Positions 27,974 to 34,951 of a DNA stretch of 37,376 nt are shown here, piece by piece. The DNA is from a virus, in the IMG/VR virus record IMGVR_UViG_3300050175_000080, positions 1 through 37,376 of that record; one strand, given 5' to 3'. Under the pieces are notes generated by a model, which saw only the letters and a list, made by a program, of their open reading frames with translations, was not told where the DNA came from and ran no database searches. The translations under genes and the position numbers were made by a program. Positions within the stretch are counted from its first letter, which is position 1; each line of letters begins with the position of its first letter.

Positions 27974-28831
27974 CTATGTGAGGATTGGGTATTTCTCGTC
28001 AGTTTTGGCTTTGACTGTCTCGAACGGTAAGCCATGATCCATCAAGTGCTTGGAGTAGGCTATGCGCTCTTCGCTGCGCTTCACCCGTTGATCGTGGGTT
28101 GTCTTGGCAGCGACACGCTTATAAAGCGGTCGAGGGGGTGGCGCAGCAGCCTTAGGTGTTGGTGCGACTACGGCAGCTGGTGCAGGCTCGTTTTTGCATA
28201 GAGCGCTTTTTATCATTGAGGCGAGTCTTCCCTGATTTCGCTTGCAAGTTTCTTTTTCAGCTTGTGACTCATAGAGCGGGGCTGATTGAGCCTTCTTCTG
28301 CTTGGCTAAGCTTTTGCGTTTGTAATGCTGGGCGGTTTCAAGAGAGGCATTTGATATGCGAAGGTCGTAGAAGAAGGTTCGGGCAATCCGAATCAATCGC
28401 TGACTAACCCACTTACCACCCACCTTAGCCCGTCTGTAGTGGACATAGAGATAACCTGCTTTGATCATGTCTTTGATCGCGCGATAAGCTCTTTTGCCTC
28501 TAACACCAGCCTTCTGACAGATGTAGGTTGCTTGAGCAGGGAGCGTCTCTCCATTGTCCATTGGTGTGCCAACCTGCAAATCCTCTAAGTTGAGGTGAGA
28601 AACCAGCACTTGCCCCACCAGACTGATGCTTTCACGGCGCTCCGAGCGCTGGGCGTGCGCTTCAGAATTGATATGACGCAAAACAGGGAGATACTTATCA
28701 GGAGTATAATAAAAGGATTCAAGCGCCTTATGACAGCGCTTGATAAAATGAGGCAAGCTGCCTTTGGATTTCAAGAACCTTGGGTTGAGCGGGTCATGCC
28801 CACAAAGATTTCCAGCAGTTGTGCTCGTCAT
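27974..28831 (-). CDS. Plasmid-type replication initiator (RepA, IncFII-like)
   Basis: The 285-aa protein would bind the adjacent origin and start theta replication. The N-terminal DPLNPRFLKSKGSLPHFIKR echoes the NPNPVF...GTLKFCEKL opening of IncFII RepA. A winged-helix part follows (QATYICQKAGVRGKRAYRAI, then KDMIKAGYLYVHYRR), like the RATRAL...LGLITYQ region of that family. The C-terminal third is basic and Ala/Pro-rich, a probable DNA-binding tail. The ribosome site is weak and the leader is about 215 bases, as in plasmids with antisense copy control. Family call from memory; initiator function is more certain than subgroup. Confidence 0.68.
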   Translation of the reverse strand: MTSTTAGNLCGHDPLNPRFLKSKGSLPHFIKRCHKALESFYYTPDKYLPVLRHINSEAHAQRSERRESISLVGQVLVSHLNLEDLQVGTPMDNGETLPAQATYICQKAGVRGKRAYRAIKDMIKAGYLYVHYRRAKVGGKWVSQRLIRIARTFFYDLRISNASLETAQHYKRKSLAKQKKAQSAPLYESQAEKETCKRNQGRLASMIKSALCKNEPAPAAVVAPTPKAAAPPPRPLYKRVAAKTTHDQRVKRSEERIAYSKHLMDHGLPFETVKAKTDEKYPILT

Positions 28832-29052
28832 AATTTTTAATTATACCTTGAACCTTGCAGAAAAACACCCCCTTTAACACCTAATTCCTAAAGCTCGTAC
28901 CCACCAGATGGAAGGAAGCACTAAAGGCATGAGAAAGGCCTTATGTATTCTTCTGTTCCCGAATATGCGTCCTTGTACCCTAGACTGGAGAACACCAGCC
29001 ACGCACACCATACGGAGACAGTTCGGGCACAATCGACGACTTCGGTAATAAT
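28832..29052 (-). promoter_or_regulatory. Long leader of the replication initiator, with possible leader peptide
   Basis: Between the promoter and the initiator ATG lie about 215 transcribed bases. One 45-codon frame (28874-29011, ATG start, poor ribosome site) ends about 43 bases before the initiator, and an AGGC/GCCT inverted repeat is present near 28927-28943. IncFII replicons use such leaders (leader peptide plus antisense RNA) to set copy number. I found no antisense promoter by eye. Confidence 0.4.
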
Positions 29053-29082
29053 ATTATAGTCTATACGCTCCCTTTCCAGCAA
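29053..29082 (-). promoter_or_regulatory. Promoter of the replication initiator
   Basis: Minus strand: TTGCTG (29077-29082), an 18-base spacer and a perfect TATAAT (29053-29058). The start would be near 29046. The rest of 29083-29504 holds repeats, the shared 13-mer and no convincing gene. Confidence 0.65.
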
Positions 29083-29259
29083 CCCCTGTCTCGCAAAAAG
29101 ATATTATCGCCTTTTATCAATCAGTTAAGTAGACGTATTGACAGACACCCCCCTAGCTAGTGGCGCGTAGAATGGCTTTTGCGCTCCGCTAAGGTGGTGG
29201 TGGAATCTGCACGCTCCCCTAAAGTACTTAACGCTTTCACAAAATGAAACAACCCATTT

Positions 29260-29308
29260 CGTAGCTTTCGTAGCTTTCGTATCAAAAGTTCGTAGCTTTC
29301 GTATCAAA
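29260..29308. repeat. Nonamer repeat block CGTAGCTTT / CGTATCAAA
   Basis: CGTAGCTTT at 29260-29268, 29269-29277 and 29291-29299; CGTATCAAA at 29278-29286 and 29300-29308. The second nonamer is also inside the 21-base repeat at 3179-3199. Two unlinked non-coding loci of one genome thus share a repeat vocabulary of 9-base units. Confidence 0.8.
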
Positions 29309-29413
29309 TTAATGCGCTTTTTGTGCATTGCGCCTATTGCTTTCCCTCTTATGCCCTCCCATTGAACCTTTAAGTATGGCTTAACAGTTCGCCCTACCAC
29401 AAAAAAATTAGCA

Positions 29414-29426
29414 AATGTCTTACAAA
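29414..29426. promoter_or_regulatory. Shared 13-mer AATGTCTTACAAA, copy 2
   Basis: Identical to 18946-18958, in the same orientation toward a plus-strand operon. TTACAA within it is followed after 18 bases by GATAGT, a possible weak promoter for the 29505 operon. Confidence 0.4.
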
Positions 29427-29504
29427 TCTTTACACAAAACACTGATAGTCAAAAATTTTGAGGCTGCTAGACTGTGTGCAGATTAACTAAACTAGGAAAC
29501 CAAT

Positions 29505-29993
29505 ATGACAATTGACAAAAAAGAGATTAAACAAATGGTAAAAGATCTAGCTAAAGCTAAAGAAAATGTCGCAGAAGCACAGGGCGAGAAAGAGACTAAG
29601 GAAGAGATTAAGGAAGAAGATAAACCAATGAAGCGCACCACCCCGAAAAAAGTAATTAAGCAGCCCCCCAAGAAAAGCTACTTTGAGGAAAAGGTAGAAG
29701 AGATCAATAAAGACTTTGAGAAAAAAATTACTGGAATTATATGGGCTGAAACTGAGATTGAGGTGTATTCGGGTAAATTTGGGAGATGGCCAGATTCTTA
29801 TCCTGAGATGGTAAGCGGGGAGGCCAAAAGATATGCTCGCCAACTTATGAAAGAAGCAATGGAGGCGCATGTTAAAGAATTTATGGATAAATACCTTTCC
29901 TACTATTTATGCTCGGATCATAAAATCATCAGAAATAAAAATGTCAAAAAAGATACGTTGGCCGAAAAAGTAGAGGAAACCACCAATGATTGA
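29505..29993 (+). CDS. Lysine/glutamate-rich protein, 162 aa, first of the recombination operon
   Basis: The first 75 residues are low-complexity Lys/Glu/Pro (AKAKENVAEAQGEKETKEE), probably disordered or coiled coil. Residues 80-150 form a compact domain with Trp, Tyr and helices (EAKRYARQLMKEAMEAHVKEF). AGGAAAC precedes the ATG. Its end overlaps the next gene by eight bases. I recognise no family. A role with the recombination proteins downstream is suggested by position only. Confidence 0.7.
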   Translation: MTIDKKEIKQMVKDLAKAKENVAEAQGEKETKEEIKEEDKPMKRTTPKKVIKQPPKKSYFEEKVEEINKDFEKKITGIIWAETEIEVYSGKFGRWPDSYPEMVSGEAKRYARQLMKEAMEAHVKEFMDKYLSYYLCSDHKIIRNKNVKKDTLAEKVEETTND

Positions 29994-30360
29994 CTGGGAA
30001 ACAACTGACAAACTAGTCTCGCTAAAAGACGAAATATCAAAACACACCAGCAAGCACGGCATTACCTGGGATATGTCAGAAATAGACAACGCCATCAAAC
30101 GCTCGATCAGGTGCAAAGAAAAGATTGCTATTGAGGCCATCACTTCAAAAAGCGGGGTGACAAGAGAAAAATCGCAATCCCCCGACGAGCAAACCCAATC
30201 TTATCTTTTGAATGTGCTACGAGAGAATGACAAGTTTAACTTTGTTCAACTGCAAGGCTATTTAGAAAAGCAGGGGCAGAAAATAAAACGAAAAGAGCTT
30301 GAGGCGCATTTAGATGCATTGGCTGAGGCTGGTCAATTGCCGTATGAGATAAGGGGATAG
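29986..30360 (+). CDS. Hypothetical protein, 124 aa, winged-helix-like C-terminus
   Basis: The N-terminal 60 residues are helical with mixed charge. A disordered SQSPDEQTQS linker leads to a C-terminal segment (FVQLQGYLEKQGQKIKRKEL, then LDALAEAGQLPYEI) that reads as a small winged helix. This could be a DNA-binding accessory factor of the recombination or replication system. Ribosome site GAGGAAAC. The start overlaps the previous gene. Confidence 0.62.
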   Translation: MIDWETTDKLVSLKDEISKHTSKHGITWDMSEIDNAIKRSIRCKEKIAIEAITSKSGVTREKSQSPDEQTQSYLLNVLRENDKFNFVQLQGYLEKQGQKIKRKELEAHLDALAEAGQLPYEIRG

Positions 30361-30363
30361 AAG

Positions 30364-30606
30364 ATGAAAGAAACTGAATTTTATTTAGCTGAATTACATT
30401 CACTGCTTAAAGGCTTAGAGGCCAGGACAAAGGCGATAAGCGAGTTCTGGTTTGAGAATCGAATAAAAATTGCATCGGAGGGTTGTCTAAATGCCGTTGA
30501 GTTAATGACCGATGAGCTAGATATACAAGTAACGCTACTTGCATCAGCATCTGCTAAGATCGAAAGGTTTCGTAACGAAATGAGGGAGGGGAAAGATGAA
30601 GAATGA
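30364..30606 (+). CDS. Hypothetical helical protein, 80 aa
   Basis: Almost entirely helical, with heptad-like hydrophobics (YLAELHSLLKGLEARTKAIS) and an acidic C-terminus. GGGGATAG precedes the ATG three bases after the previous stop. It overlaps the next gene by eleven bases. No family recognised; a coiled-coil adaptor is possible. Confidence 0.62.
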   Translation: MKETEFYLAELHSLLKGLEARTKAISEFWFENRIKIASEGCLNAVELMTDELDIQVTLLASASAKIERFRNEMREGKDEE

Positions 30607-30847
30607 AGAACTGAAGAGAATCCTACTAAAATTGATGATAAGAATAAGAGCCGATGATATTACAATCCATCAATGTTGGTGGCCATCTGATGTGGCTAGT
30701 ACTTTTGACAAGTGTGGCATTTATTCTTTAGTGGCGCGTACCCATAAAAATAGCGAATATTATAGACAAGTTATTAGGTCTATTATAGGAAGCTTAAAAG
30801 AATTTGATTTAACCAAGGAGACAGAAAATGATACTACCAAAACATAA
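30596..30847 (+). CDS. Hypothetical protein, 83 aa
   Basis: Starts MKNEELKRILLKLMIRIR, a basic amphipathic helix, then HQCWWPSDVAS and a helical end. GGAGGGGAAAG precedes the ATG. It overlaps the exonuclease gene by 20 bases, so it is translated with it and may be a partner. No family recognised. Confidence 0.62.
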   Translation: MKNEELKRILLKLMIRIRADDITIHQCWWPSDVASTFDKCGIYSLVARTHKNSEYYRQVIRSIIGSLKEFDLTKETENDTTKT

Positions 30848-31736
30848 AGAAGAGGACTTTGATGAGTTCCGCAGAAAAGGCCTGTGCGGTTCTGACATTG
30901 CAGGCATATGCGGGGTGAGCAAATGGGTAACTGCTTTGGATGTTTACAAGCGCATCAAAGAGGGGACTAAGTTTGGGCCTAGCGATGAAACAAGCGCCTA
31001 TTTCGGGCGCCAAATGGAAGATGTGATTGTTTCTTGCTATTGTGATAAGCGGGAGGTTAAAGTTAGACAGCACGCGCAGATTATTCACGACAAATATCCT
31101 TTTATTCGTGGCAATACCGATGGGTTATTGGATGCCCCTTTTGTTCTGGTTGAAGCTAAAAATATAGGGCCATCTGCTATGCGCGAATGGAAGCTGGGGG
31201 ATAAATGGATAGTGCCAGCTAAGTATCGCTTCCAATGTTTTCACTATTCCAACATCTTGCAGCCTGAACGAATTGATGTGGCTGTGCTATTTTGCGGGAA
31301 TAAGCTAGAAATCATCACGCTTGAAAGAAATCTGAAATTTGAAAAAGCGATTGAGAATAAATGTATTGACTGGTGGGAAAAGCACATCATTAAAAATTGT
31401 GCGCCTAAGCCTACAAGAGTTTCCGACATTGACCGCTATGTAAAAATAATTCCAGAGAGTACAATAGAGATAACTGATGAGATACAACAAAAAATTGAGC
31501 GTATAAAAGAATTGAATCCTTGCGTAAAAGAACTGAAAGAACTTAAAGACGATATTAAGTTATTCATGGGGCCTCATCAACACTTAATGTGCAAGGGAAA
31601 AGTTGTAGGAACATTCAAAGAGTTTCAAGTAAACCGGTTTAACATGCAGAGACTTAAACAAGAAAATCGGCATTTCTTTAATCAGTTGCAAGACGATTAT
31701 TATGACGAAACAACAAGTAAGAGGTTAAGAGTATGA
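30828..31736 (+). CDS. YqaJ-type viral exonuclease
   Basis: The 302-aa member of the YqaJ/lambda-exo PD-(D/E)XK family would resect 5' strands of linear DNA so that RecT can anneal them. Motifs: GSDIAGICGVSKW (residues 21-33), GRQMEDVI with its Glu, GNTDGLLD giving the catalytic Asp, and LVEAKN giving the Glu and Lys. The length is typical. GGAGACAG precedes the ATG, and RecT follows three genes later. Together they can recircularise terminally redundant packaged DNA, the role Erf plays in P22. Confidence 0.88.
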   Translation: MILPKHKEEDFDEFRRKGLCGSDIAGICGVSKWVTALDVYKRIKEGTKFGPSDETSAYFGRQMEDVIVSCYCDKREVKVRQHAQIIHDKYPFIRGNTDGLLDAPFVLVEAKNIGPSAMREWKLGDKWIVPAKYRFQCFHYSNILQPERIDVAVLFCGNKLEIITLERNLKFEKAIENKCIDWWEKHIIKNCAPKPTRVSDIDRYVKIIPESTIEITDEIQQKIERIKELNPCVKELKELKDDIKLFMGPHQHLMCKGKVVGTFKEFQVNRFNMQRLKQENRHFFNQLQDDYYDETTSKRLRV

Positions 31737-31948
31737 ATAAAGCCAAACTAGACGCTTTGCTTGAAAAAGCACAGGAGGCCCACACGCAGACTTACTCCCT
31801 GCACGCTGCGCTGGCGGGTAAGGTAAGTCAGTTCAACGATGATATGCAAGAAGTCATATTTGAAGAGCGAAACAAAATCATGGAAATACAAAGCGATTTG
31901 ATTCATGAAATTGAGATATTTAAAAAAGGAGAAAGCAATGAAGAATGA
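31733..31948 (+). CDS. Small coiled-coil protein, 71 aa
   Basis: Helical throughout, with Glu/Gln/Lys heptads (LDALLEKAQEAHTQTYSLHA) and an acidic end. The ATG overlaps the exonuclease stop as ATGA. Its position between exonuclease and RecT suggests a minor accessory of recombination, but no family was recognised. Confidence 0.62.
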   Translation: MNKAKLDALLEKAQEAHTQTYSLHAALAGKVSQFNDDMQEVIFEERNKIMEIQSDLIHEIEIFKKGESNEE

Positions 31949-32279
31949 AAAATATCAGGAGCTGCGCTCTTGCCAAACTATTAAGATGATTCGGCGTCGC
32001 CTTCAAAACATCGAAAAAAAGCTGAACATAACCGGATGGGGAAAGCGAGATAGAGTGGACGAAGGGAGCGGGAAGATAAAAATAGATCTTGACATACCTA
32101 CATCCCTGCAAAAGCTACGAGAAAAAATTATTATGGATTTTCGCAAGGAGCGAAGTGATGAAGGTTATTCCCTTTCATTTAATACTAATGACTTGCACAT
32201 GCCTCAGGACTGGTGGGAGCAATTCGATAGTATAATTGCTCGTTGTTTGGAAGAAATTGAAAAAGGAGAAAGCAAATGA
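31938..32279 (+). CDS. Hypothetical protein, 113 aa
   Basis: Basic N-terminal half (MIRRRLQNIEKKLNITGWGK at about residues 14-33) and a helical, acidic C-terminal half. I chose the ATG at 31938 because AAGGAGAAAG precedes it. It overlaps the previous gene by eleven bases and the next by four. No family recognised. Confidence 0.62.
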   Translation: MKNEKYQELRSCQTIKMIRRRLQNIEKKLNITGWGKRDRVDEGSGKIKIDLDIPTSLQKLREKIIMDFRKERSDEGYSLSFNTNDLHMPQDWWEQFDSIIARCLEEIEKGESK

Positions 32280-32482
32280 AGCGATGCCCCTGGTGCTATC
32301 GACTCAAGCAATGGGCGATCAAGAAATGCTGTCCGAAGCCGAAGCCTTTTCCTACGGAAGAGCTATTTGAGCTAAGGCAAGATATAGGAAATTTGAGCGA
32401 ACACGTTAACCGGCGTCTCAGCATGATGTGGACGAAGGTTGATAAAATTATTTCACAAGGAGAAACCAATGACAATGACTAA
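32276..32482 (+). CDS. Cys-rich small protein, 68 aa
   Basis: Begins MKRCPWCYRLKQWAIKKCCP: CPWC followed eleven residues later by CC could bind metal, then a Pro-rich linker and a coiled-coil helix. It overlaps both neighbours (ATGA at the start, 14 bases into recT). AAGGAGAAAG precedes the ATG. No family recognised. Confidence 0.62.
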   Translation: MKRCPWCYRLKQWAIKKCCPKPKPFPTEELFELRQDIGNLSEHVNRRLSMMWTKVDKIISQGETNDND

Positions 32483-33245
32483 AGAACAAAAAGCCTTAAC
32501 CCCCTTAGCAACTATTTCTAATAAGCTTCGGGAAAAGGATTTCGCCGAAAAGATATTGAAAGCGATCCCTGAACAAACGGCATCCTCTTTTCCTGAAAAG
32601 ATTGCAACGCATGTCATGATGGAGATATCGGAAAATTCAGCACTAGCCAACTGTAAATGGAAATCTATTGCTAAGTGCGTGTTAGAGTGTTCCGCTTTGG
32701 GATTATTTCCTTCAAAGTTGCTAGGGCATATTTACTTAGTGCCTTTCAAAGACCAAGCGACCATCATAGTTGGGTATAAAGGGATTATTCAGCTATTTTT
32801 GAGAGACCCGAAAGTCTCGCGAGTCAAAGCTAAAGTGGTGCGCTCCCATGATGAGTTTAAAGTGATAGAAGGCACTGAGGATAAAATCATTCATAACCCA
32901 AACCTAAAAGAAAGGGGAGAAATAACCCATGTCTATGCTATCGTCTTTTACACGGATGGGAGCAATCAGTTTGAATGGATGGATAGAGCGGAAATAGATG
33001 AGGCAAAAAACCAAGCCAAAACACAAAAATTCTGGAAGCCTTATTTTAAGCAAATGGCACTTAAGACAGTTGTCAGAAGGCTAGATAAATATCTTCCGTT
33101 CAATGCTCTCTATGAAAAAGCATTAGAAATCGAGCACGAAACAGAAATTGACCCGGATGAAGGCTCAATCCTAGACGGCGAATACAGGGAAACGCAGTCC
33201 GATGAAGCATTGATCAACCTACTGGAGGAGGGGCGTGATGATTAA
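32469..33245 (+). CDS. recT: RecT-family single-strand annealing protein
   Basis: The 258-aa protein anneals complementary single strands made by the exonuclease. Family hallmarks: KCVLECSALGLFPSKLLGHI, then YLVPFKDQATIIVGYKGIIQLFLR in two halves at about residues 90-115, and KPYFKQMALKTVVRRLDKYLP near 195-215. The C-terminus is acidic, as in other RecT proteins. The start at 32469 follows AAGGAGAAAC. Length is normal for the family. Confidence 0.92.
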   Translation: MTMTKEQKALTPLATISNKLREKDFAEKILKAIPEQTASSFPEKIATHVMMEISENSALANCKWKSIAKCVLECSALGLFPSKLLGHIYLVPFKDQATIIVGYKGIIQLFLRDPKVSRVKAKVVRSHDEFKVIEGTEDKIIHNPNLKERGEITHVYAIVFYTDGSNQFEWMDRAEIDEAKNQAKTQKFWKPYFKQMALKTVVRRLDKYLPFNALYEKALEIEHETEIDPDEGSILDGEYRETQSDEALINLLEEGRDD

Positions 33246-33309
33246 AGAAGCCGTGCAGTTAAAGCTCGCGGCAAGATTGCAGGAGGATGAAAGAAATGAC
33301 ACGTATTAA
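33238..33309 (+). CDS. Possible 23-aa peptide after recT
   Basis: GGAGGAGG precedes an ATG that overlaps the end of recT, opening MIKEAVQLKLAARLQEDERN and three more residues. It may serve mainly to couple translation to the zinc-ribbon gene, which has almost no ribosome site of its own. Confidence 0.4.
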   Translation: MIKEAVQLKLAARLQEDERNDTY

Positions 33310-33320
33310 ATGTGAATAAA

Positions 33321-33572
33321 ATGCCAAGCCTTGAAGAATTTTGCGGTGATGAATGGCTAAGTATTCGCAAAGACGCGAAGAAGCTAGCCGCTGCGGCTGC
33401 GCTGCGCTCTGCTGACTGGGCGATCAAGCATGGCAAGATTCCTTATGGCTACACAAAGACGGTTGAGTGCGCCAATTGTGGCAAAGTGAAATTATGGCCT
33501 GAGTGTCCTGAAAAAGTGTTGGGGTGTCCTTGGTGTCATGTTGATGTTAAACCGGAGATTGATGATGAATGA
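33321..33572 (+). CDS. Small zinc-ribbon protein, 83 aa
   Basis: The C-terminal half has CANCGKVKLWPECPEKVLG followed by CPWC: two CxxC knuckles (about residues 50-53 and 70-73) with a Cys between, typical of a zinc ribbon. The N-terminal half is helical with an Ala-rich stretch. The start is uncertain; a GTG nine bases earlier is in frame, and neither has a good ribosome site, so coupling to the short peptide upstream is likely. Probably contacts nucleic acid or protein. Confidence 0.68.
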   Translation: MPSLEEFCGDEWLSIRKDAKKLAAAAALRSADWAIKHGKIPYGYTKTVECANCGKVKLWPECPEKVLGCPWCHVDVKPEIDDE

Positions 33573-33984
33573 GAAAGATAAGAACAGTATAAAAAAATTT
33601 ATAGCAACTGTTCAGAAACAGATTGATTATTTTGATCATGTGTTGAATAAAAACAAAGGCAACTTGTCTCTCCAGGCAAAATTCTATCCTTTGAAATATG
33701 AGTTTTCTAAATTACTTGAATACCTAGAACAAGAAAAGAATAGAACAAAAAGCTGGGGGAGAACCATTGAAACAGAAAATAAGATTTTCAATATTATTAA
33801 AAAACACGTGGAAGGCGTTTCAGTTAATTTAATTAAAATAGAATTAGACAACCAATCAGAAAAACCTATCAATGAATCTACAATGGCTAACCGATTATAT
33901 AGCCTGCACCGCGTAAGCAAGATTATCGAAAGAGTCTCTAAAGGAGTGTATAAAGTAAAACCTAAATTTGAGGAAGACAAATGA
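33565..33984 (+). CDS. Protein with C-terminal winged-helix-like domain, 139 aa
   Basis: The first 75 residues are helical and basic (IKKFIATVQKQIDYFDHVLN). The last 60 (FNIIKKHVEGVSVNLIKIEL, ending RVSKGVYKVKPKF) have the helix-helix-helix-strand-strand order of a winged helix. I chose the ATG at 33565 because CGGAGA precedes it; it overlaps the zinc-ribbon gene. Likely a DNA-binding factor, by fold pattern only. Confidence 0.63.
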   Translation: MNEKDKNSIKKFIATVQKQIDYFDHVLNKNKGNLSLQAKFYPLKYEFSKLLEYLEQEKNRTKSWGRTIETENKIFNIIKKHVEGVSVNLIKIELDNQSEKPINESTMANRLYSLHRVSKIIERVSKGVYKVKPKFEEDK

Positions 33985-34223
33985 ATATAAACAGTACATC
34001 TTTTTGGGCACTCGCTTTTAGTGGCCCGCTTTCTACAATTACCACCCTTTTTTTTATTGGGGGGTTCATCTGCGCTATAATAAGTATTTTTTCGTTTCTA
34101 TCCGGTATACCAATGCGCTACCCTGACTGCACTTGGCGTTCAGGGTTTGGGAGAGATTTACTTTTTTTTTCTATAATATTTTATATTATAGGTCTCGTAC
34201 TTTTAGGGTTTATAAATATATAA
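33981..34223 (+). CDS. Two-span membrane protein, 80 aa
   Basis: Two long hydrophobic segments, at about residues 16-41 (ITTLFFIGGFICAIISIFSF inside) and 60-79, flank a short polar loop with Cys and Arg (RYPDCTWRSGFGR). The ATG overlaps the previous stop as ATGA. It could be a holin, since holins of this size have two or three spans, but it lies in the early operon far from the putative lysis genes; superinfection exclusion is an alternative. Confidence 0.65.
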   Translation: MNINSTSFWALAFSGPLSTITTLFFIGGFICAIISIFSFLSGIPMRYPDCTWRSGFGRDLLFFSIIFYIIGLVLLGFINI

Positions 34224-34236
34224 TTAAGGAAGAAAA

Positions 34237-34572
34237 ATGAAATATTTACAAATAAGACAGTTTGACGAGGATAATAAGAATGTGACAGATCGCCAAATTT
34301 GCCTAGGGGTTCGTCAACTTCGCCTATTAGCTAAGCTTTATCCATCGACAGATATTCGTCAAGATTTGGCCGATGCGGAAAATGATGTAACTTATTCAGG
34401 CATACAATGGAATTATCCCTTAGAAAGCCCATCCTATGATGAATTTGAGGATTATGTCCTTGGCTGGGAAAGAATGAGGCCGTGTTATTGTGGCCATGAA
34501 CAGTGTGCTCGCCATAAAGAACGTACAGCACGCTACCGATACCCAGGAGATGAAAATGATGAAAGAAATTAA
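34237..34572 (+). CDS. Hypothetical protein with CxCxxxxC motif, 111 aa
   Basis: Starts MKYLQIRQFDEDNKN. A helical acidic middle leads to CYCGHEQCARHKERTARYR near residues 84-102, a possible zinc site. The motif resembles CICGMEDCLKQDGH of the moron-like protein (27190-27612). AAGGAAG precedes the ATG. It overlaps the next gene by 17 bases. No family recognised. Confidence 0.63.
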   Translation: MKYLQIRQFDEDNKNVTDRQICLGVRQLRLLAKLYPSTDIRQDLADAENDVTYSGIQWNYPLESPSYDEFEDYVLGWERMRPCYCGHEQCARHKERTARYRYPGDENDERN

Positions 34573-34933
34573 AATACCAACTGATGAAGAATTAAATAAA
34601 AAAGCAGATACTATCCTTGGGTGTGATAAGGCGTTTGATGGCTTTAATAGTTTTCTTAATAAGGTTAGCGATCAGCAACTGACAATAGAGTTTGAAGATA
34701 TAAATTATTGTTTTAACATAAGAATCGGCTCTTTGTTTCCTTATTTAAATATTCATGATATGTTTACGCTAGGAACAAAAAGTGCATTTTGCACTGAAGT
34801 TCTTCTATACCTTATGAAACATTATTTAGAAACTGGTTCATTTGAAAAAAGAATATATATTAATCCAGGCGAACCTTTTCAGAAAAAAATTTTCCTATTG
34901 TTAAATAAATGTCCACCTAATATATTACATTAA
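34556..34933 (+). CDS. Hypothetical protein, 125 aa
   Basis: Starts MMKEIKIPTDEELNKKAD. Mixed helical and strand sequence with INYCFNIRIGSLFPYLNIHD in the centre. I chose this ATG because AGGAG lies about six bases upstream; the following ATG is equally possible. No family recognised. Confidence 0.62.
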   Translation: MMKEIKIPTDEELNKKADTILGCDKAFDGFNSFLNKVSDQQLTIEFEDINYCFNIRIGSLFPYLNIHDMFTLGTKSAFCTEVLLYLMKHYLETGSFEKRIYINPGEPFQKKIFLLLNKCPPNILH

Positions 34934-34951
34934 AAGAAAGTGAGAAACATT

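Noticed and set aside
29125-29442. 105-codon minus-strand frame between the initiator promoter and the plus operon
   Set aside because: It runs through the nonamer repeats, has odd composition, no ribosome site, and lies upstream of a promoter on the same strand. Possibly a relic.
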